Below are positions 60,992 to 64,000 of a DNA stretch of 64,000 nt, piece after piece (the first letter of the stretch is position 1; the number at the start of each line of letters is the position of its first letter). The notes under the pieces were generated by a model. The model saw only the letters and a program-made list of their open reading frames with translations, made no database searches and had not been told where the DNA came from. A program made the translations under genes and the position numbers. This DNA is from Ktedonosporobacter rubrisoli (GTDB taxonomy: Bacteria > Chloroflexota > Ktedonobacteria > Ktedonobacterales > Ktedonobacteraceae): assembly GCF_004208415.1 (NCBI RefSeq), contig NZ_CP035758.1, positions 2,170,001-2,234,000 on the forward strand, in the 5' to 3' direction.

Positions 60992-62026
60992 ATGCGGCGA
61001 GAAATTTCGTATAAGCTTATCCTTGTCCCTGCGCTCTTGCTGGCTCTGTTGCTGGCAGGTTGTGGACAGGTAACGACGGTGCAGCCCTCCGCTGGCACCG
61101 GCAGCGGTAATGGTGGCAATGCCGCTAACGGGCCGATCAAAATAGCCGTGGTGCCTAAAGCCGTGGGTTTTGATTATTGGGAACAGGTGCATAAGGGCGC
61201 TACGTGTGCGGCTTCCAAGCAAAAGAATGTGACAATGCAGTGGGATGGCGTGACCGCTGAGACCGATGTGACCGGACAGGTAAATCTGCTGACAAACTTC
61301 ATCACACAGGGAGTGAATGGGCTGGTCTACGCAGCTACCGATGCCAAGGCGCTTACCCAGGTGACAAACCAGGCGCTTAACGCCAAGATCAAAGTGGTGA
61401 ATATCGACTCCGGCACGGAGCCCCAGCCGGCAAATGTGCCTCTCTTTGCCACCGATAACCAGGCTTCGGCGGTCAAGGCTGCTGACTTGCTAGCGCAATC
61501 GCTTGGCGGCAAGGGCAAAATTGCCTTTATTCCCTTCCTGGCCGGTTCTGCTACCAATGATCAGCGCGCGGCAGGCTTTAAGCAAGGGCTGGCCAAATAT
61601 CCCGGCTTGCAGCTCGTCGCGGAACAGTATAGCCAGAGCGATGCCAATACTGCGCTACGCGTCACCCAGGATATCTTGAGCGCTCACCCTGATATTACTG
61701 GCATCTTTGCCGCCAATGAGCCCGGCGTTATCGGAGCGGCACAGGCTGTGCAGCGCGCTGGCAAGGCTGGTAAGATCGTGATCATTGGCTGGGATGCGGC
61801 CCCGGATGAGATCAAGGGCGTGCAGGATGGCGTTATTTCTGCTCTTGTCGTGCAGAATCCCTTTAAGATGGGCTATGATGGCTTGAATGCGGCTGTGCAG
61901 ATGGTACGCATCGGCGCCCAGGTCAAGAGCGAGGATACCGGCGTGACCTTTGTCAAGAAAGACAATCTTAACGATCCTAAAGTGCAGGCCGTCCTAAAGC
62001 CAAGCTGCGAGAACCCACCTTTATAA
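60992..62026 (+). CDS. Sugar ABC transporter substrate-binding lipoprotein
   Basis: A 344-residue periplasmic-binding-type lipoprotein. The N-terminus is a lipoprotein signal with basic start and lipobox (ILVPALLLALLLAGC, Cys ~24), a Gly/Ser/Asn-rich linker, then a type I sugar-binding fold (IKIAVVPKAVGFDYWEQVHKGA; VTGQVNLLTNFITQGVNGLVYAATDAKAL; IVIIGWDAAPDEIKGVQDGVISALVVQNPFKMGYDGLNAAV). Like RbsB and other CUT2 binding proteins. I start at ATG 60992, with AAAGGAGC upstream, not at 60956. The lgt product in this window would lipidate it. The sugar is unknown. Confidence 0.93.
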   Translation: MRREISYKLILVPALLLALLLAGCGQVTTVQPSAGTGSGNGGNAANGPIKIAVVPKAVGFDYWEQVHKGATCAASKQKNVTMQWDGVTAETDVTGQVNLLTNFITQGVNGLVYAATDAKALTQVTNQALNAKIKVVNIDSGTEPQPANVPLFATDNQASAVKAADLLAQSLGGKGKIAFIPFLAGSATNDQRAAGFKQGLAKYPGLQLVAEQYSQSDANTALRVTQDILSAHPDITGIFAANEPGVIGAAQAVQRAGKAGKIVIIGWDAAPDEIKGVQDGVISALVVQNPFKMGYDGLNAAVQMVRIGAQVKSEDTGVTFVKKDNLNDPKVQAVLKPSCENPPL

Positions 62027-62053
62027 ACGGGCTTAGCGTATAGGCTGCTAATT

Positions 62054-62094
62054 GCTCCCCGACGAGACTTTTCTGGCCGGGGAGCTTATTGTTT
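62054..62094 (+). terminator. Terminator after the sugar importer operon
   Basis: GCTCCCC (62054-62060) pairs with GGGGAGC (62079-62085), followed by TTATTGTTTT. The 18-nt loop is long. Confidence 0.75.
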
Positions 62095-62250
62095 TATGTA
62101 AAGTATCCGTAAAAATGTGGGTCCTCTCTCTTTTCCCACGCGATGTGTAACGAGCTGCTAAGCCATAACGAGGGGAAATAAAATGTGCTTCTTGGAGAAG
62201 GAGAACAAAACGCTTTCTCTCAAGGATTGACATGTTCATGTGGAAATGCT

Positions 62251-63003
62251 CTAGCCTGCCAGTACCAACTTTACAAAATAACTTAACGCATCCCCAAGAG
62301 GATGAGCTATCGTGCTACTCTCGCCCGCTCGGAAGATATTTCCATCAATTGCAAATAGCTCTACAGTGAGCCCTGTTCCCTCGATCAGCAGTAGGAAATC
62401 GGCAGGGGTGTAGCAACGGGCGGTTTGGGTAATTAACTGACTTTTGTCTCCAATTGGCCACCAATGATCAAGTAAGCGGCCGCCGATGGGATCGAAGTCA
62501 TATCCTCGCATCAGATCACGTTCTTCATCCCGTTCTTCTGTTCCTGCCCGGCGTATCCACCACCAGGGATTGAAGACATCCATGAGCACGCATCCTTTAG
62601 GTGCTAACCAATCTTCTGCCATACGTCGGAGAAGTCGCCGATTGTCTGCATCAGTACCCATGCCGAAGCTGTCCCAGTGACAGATCAGATCAAATGGTTC
62701 AGGGAAATTGAGTGCATAGTAATCGCCTTCGATGATGGTAAGTTGACCCTGCCGCGCTTCCTGGGCAAGCTCTCTAGCAAAGGAGGCACGAAGCGGGCTT
62801 AACTCGATAGCAATGACGCTATGTCCAAGATCAGCCATAGCTGCTGCCGTGCCACCAGCCCCTGCACCTAATTCCAGAATGCGTTTCTTGCCTGCGCCGC
62901 TGTAGCGCTCAATAGAGGCAGCCCTTGCCCGATGAGAAGCGAATATACCAGTGGGACCCATCCACTCGCTTCTTTTTGTATAAAATGGTTCTATCCAGTC
63001 CAT
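62251..63003 (-). CDS. SAM-dependent methyltransferase
   Basis: A 250-residue class I methyltransferase. Motif I is RILELGAGAGGTAAAMADLGHSVIAIELS (residues ~40-68), then TIIEGDYYALNFPEPFDLICHWDSFGMGTD. The C-terminal part, VLMDVFNPWWWIRRAGTEERDEERDLMRG, belongs to the methyltransferase-25-like group. The substrate is unknown. It is convergent with the sugar operon. Confidence 0.9.
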   Translation of the reverse strand: MDWIEPFYTKRSEWMGPTGIFASHRARAASIERYSGAGKKRILELGAGAGGTAAAMADLGHSVIAIELSPLRASFARELAQEARQGQLTIIEGDYYALNFPEPFDLICHWDSFGMGTDADNRRLLRRMAEDWLAPKGCVLMDVFNPWWWIRRAGTEERDEERDLMRGYDFDPIGGRLLDHWWPIGDKSQLITQTARCYTPADFLLLIEGTGLTVELFAIDGNIFRAGESSTIAHPLGDALSYFVKLVLAG

Positions 63004-63209
63004 TGCTGCTCCAGTGGTTTTCTTTCAGATCATGTTCTTCTTTTGCACCGTTGATTCTATCACAATGCAGGCCTATGCTACAAAAGGGCTCTAATTATGG
63101 GTCATTTACCCCATTTCATTATCCGCGTATCTACTCTATACTGTCTCTTTAAGCTCCTATTCCAGGTGCGTAAGCGGAGAAAATCAGTATATCAAGGATT
63201 CGTACGATT

Positions 63210-64000
63210 ATGGCATTGCAAGAAGATGAACACTTCTCTGTCAGCTCAACACCTACAGACAGAAGTAAAGAAGTAATCAATGGATTTGATAGCGTGAAGC
63301 GAGCCAGGCGTAGTCTGCTGCTTTTCTTTCTCATCTTGCTAATAATCTCGCTATTTTCTGAAAGTCTAACTATCATCTCGCAAGATATATTCAGCATACT
63401 TTTTCTGATGTGGACGCCGGCGCTGGCCTCTCTGGCAACGCGCCTGATCTTACGCGAAGGCTTTGCTGATATCTCTTTTCGTTTGAAAGGGACGGAGACA
63501 ATTAAAGCCCTTGGCCTGGCTGTGCTTGTTCCTGCCGCGATTGGCGTGCTTGCCTATGGTGTGGCCTGGCTGGCAGGCCTGGCTCACGTCGGTGCGTTTC
63601 ATCCCTCGGACAGCCTGGCGGCTTTTATTGCTCTACCCGGTAGCACCCCGTTTCCTGTGACGCTTCTGCTAATTTTGCTCTACCTGACTGTTGTTGAAGT
63701 GATGACGTCAGCAGGCGAAGAAATAGGCTGGCGGGGCTATATGCTAACGCGTTTAATCGCGGCTGGCGCGCCTCGACCGGTTCTGCTGAGCGGCCTGATC
63801 TGGTCGCTCTGGCACTGGCCGCTGATTCTCTTTGGACCCTCAATTGCTGGCTTACCGCAGATTGTGAGCGCGGGCGTTTTCCTGCTCACAATTACAGCTC
63901 TGGGCACCGTCAGCGCCTATCTACGCCTTGCCACGGGCAGTATCTGGCCCGCCATTCTATTGCACGCAGCCTGGAATAGCTTGCTTGTGGAGCTGCTAGA
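63210..64000 (+). CDS. CPBP family intramembrane protease, cut by the window edge
   Basis: The first 263 residues of a polytopic membrane protease (Rce1/CAAX-like, CPBP). After a polar N-terminus and several membrane helices, the metal-site motifs appear in order: SAGEEIGWRGYMLTRL (EExxxR), IWSLWHWPLILFG (HxxxF/W), and ILLHAAWNSL (HxxxN-like), all in the visible part. Such proteins process or degrade membrane peptides; many are linked to bacteriocin self-immunity. The start ATG 63210 has only a weak AAGGAT site. The true 3' end lies beyond the window. Confidence 0.85.
   Translation, partial: MALQEDEHFSVSSTPTDRSKEVINGFDSVKRARRSLLLFFLILLIISLFSESLTIISQDIFSILFLMWTPALASLATRLILREGFADISFRLKGTETIKALGLAVLVPAAIGVLAYGVAWLAGLAHVGAFHPSDSLAAFIALPGSTPFPVTLLLILLYLTVVEVMTSAGEEIGWRGYMLTRLIAAGAPRPVLLSGLIWSLWHWPLILFGPSIAGLPQIVSAGVFLLTITALGTVSAYLRLATGSIWPAILLHAAWNSLLVELL

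Noticed and set aside
1..64000. tRNA, rRNA, riboswitch or replication origin
   Set aside because: None of the expected conserved sequences was seen when reading through the intergenic regions; short tRNAs could still be missed by eye.

Overview
The window reads like a chromosomal segment from a large, mosaic, soil-type Chloroflexota genome, most likely class Ktedonobacteria. The hints are a 1087-residue MalT/LuxR regulator, a TIR/NB-ARC/TPR protein with homogenised kinesin-light-chain-like repeats, an Agl23-type glycosyltransferase, many one-component regulators, an ISAs1 element, and many small lineage-specific proteins. The taxonomic call is inference from gene style; there is no rRNA gene here. 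TGA, TAA and TAG all end ordinary genes, so the genetic code is standard.

Layout. 1-9.3 kb: Lrp regulator, methyltransferase, an Agl23-like gene broken by two in-frame stops, a TetR/FAD-monooxygenase pair with a shared operator-like motif, PadR plus membrane partner, and lgt. 9.4-10.6 kb: remnant of a Tn7-like transposon (tnsA start joined to a tniQ-like end, terminal repeats in inverted orientation) carrying a two-TM SLATT/DUF4231 protein. 11-19.7 kb: a visibly more GC-rich biosynthetic operon with a SyrP-like oxygenase, SbnB, SbnA, a Pls/PosA-type membrane synthetase and a separate adenylation/carrier protein; it should make and polymerise or transfer L-2,3-diaminopropionate. 20-25.3 kb: TIR-NB-ARC-TPR protein, intact ISAs1-family IS with a 10-bp target duplication, TetR regulator. 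25.5-32 kb: MalT-like regulator, a histidine-rich peptide with a double-glycine leader, WYL regulator, membrane protein, MBL hydrolase. 32.7-42.2 kb: P450 with divergent TetR, cupin, GNAT, F420/NADP reductase-like protein, an antiporter-rhodanese fusion with an in-frame TGA in the rhodanese loop, D-2-hydroxyacid dehydrogenase, and a dienelactone hydrolase behind a MerR-type promoter.

42.5-46.2 kb: two CRISPR arrays (11 and 13 repeats) with related repeats, homologous leaders, homologous trailers and one shared spacer, but no cas genes in the window; a PCMT-like methyltransferase lies between them. 46.2-48.8 kb: a leftward operon (methyltransferase, two unknowns, HAD phosphatase, and a small WHxH protein cut off by the array-2 trailer). 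48.9-57.6 kb: small unknowns, XRE-TPR regulator, EamA transporter, epimerase, membrane protein, an in-frame chimera of a luciferase-like oxidoreductase with an ISL3 transposase tail, and an aldo/keto reductase. 58.3-62 kb: a ribose-type sugar ABC importer. The window closes with a methyltransferase and the start of a CPBP protease.

The most interesting points are the split diaminopropionate assembly line, the possible selenocysteine codon in the antiporter-rhodanese fusion, the His-rich double-glycine peptide, the collapsed Tn7-like element, and the twin CRISPR arrays that appear to have been copied as leader-array-trailer units.
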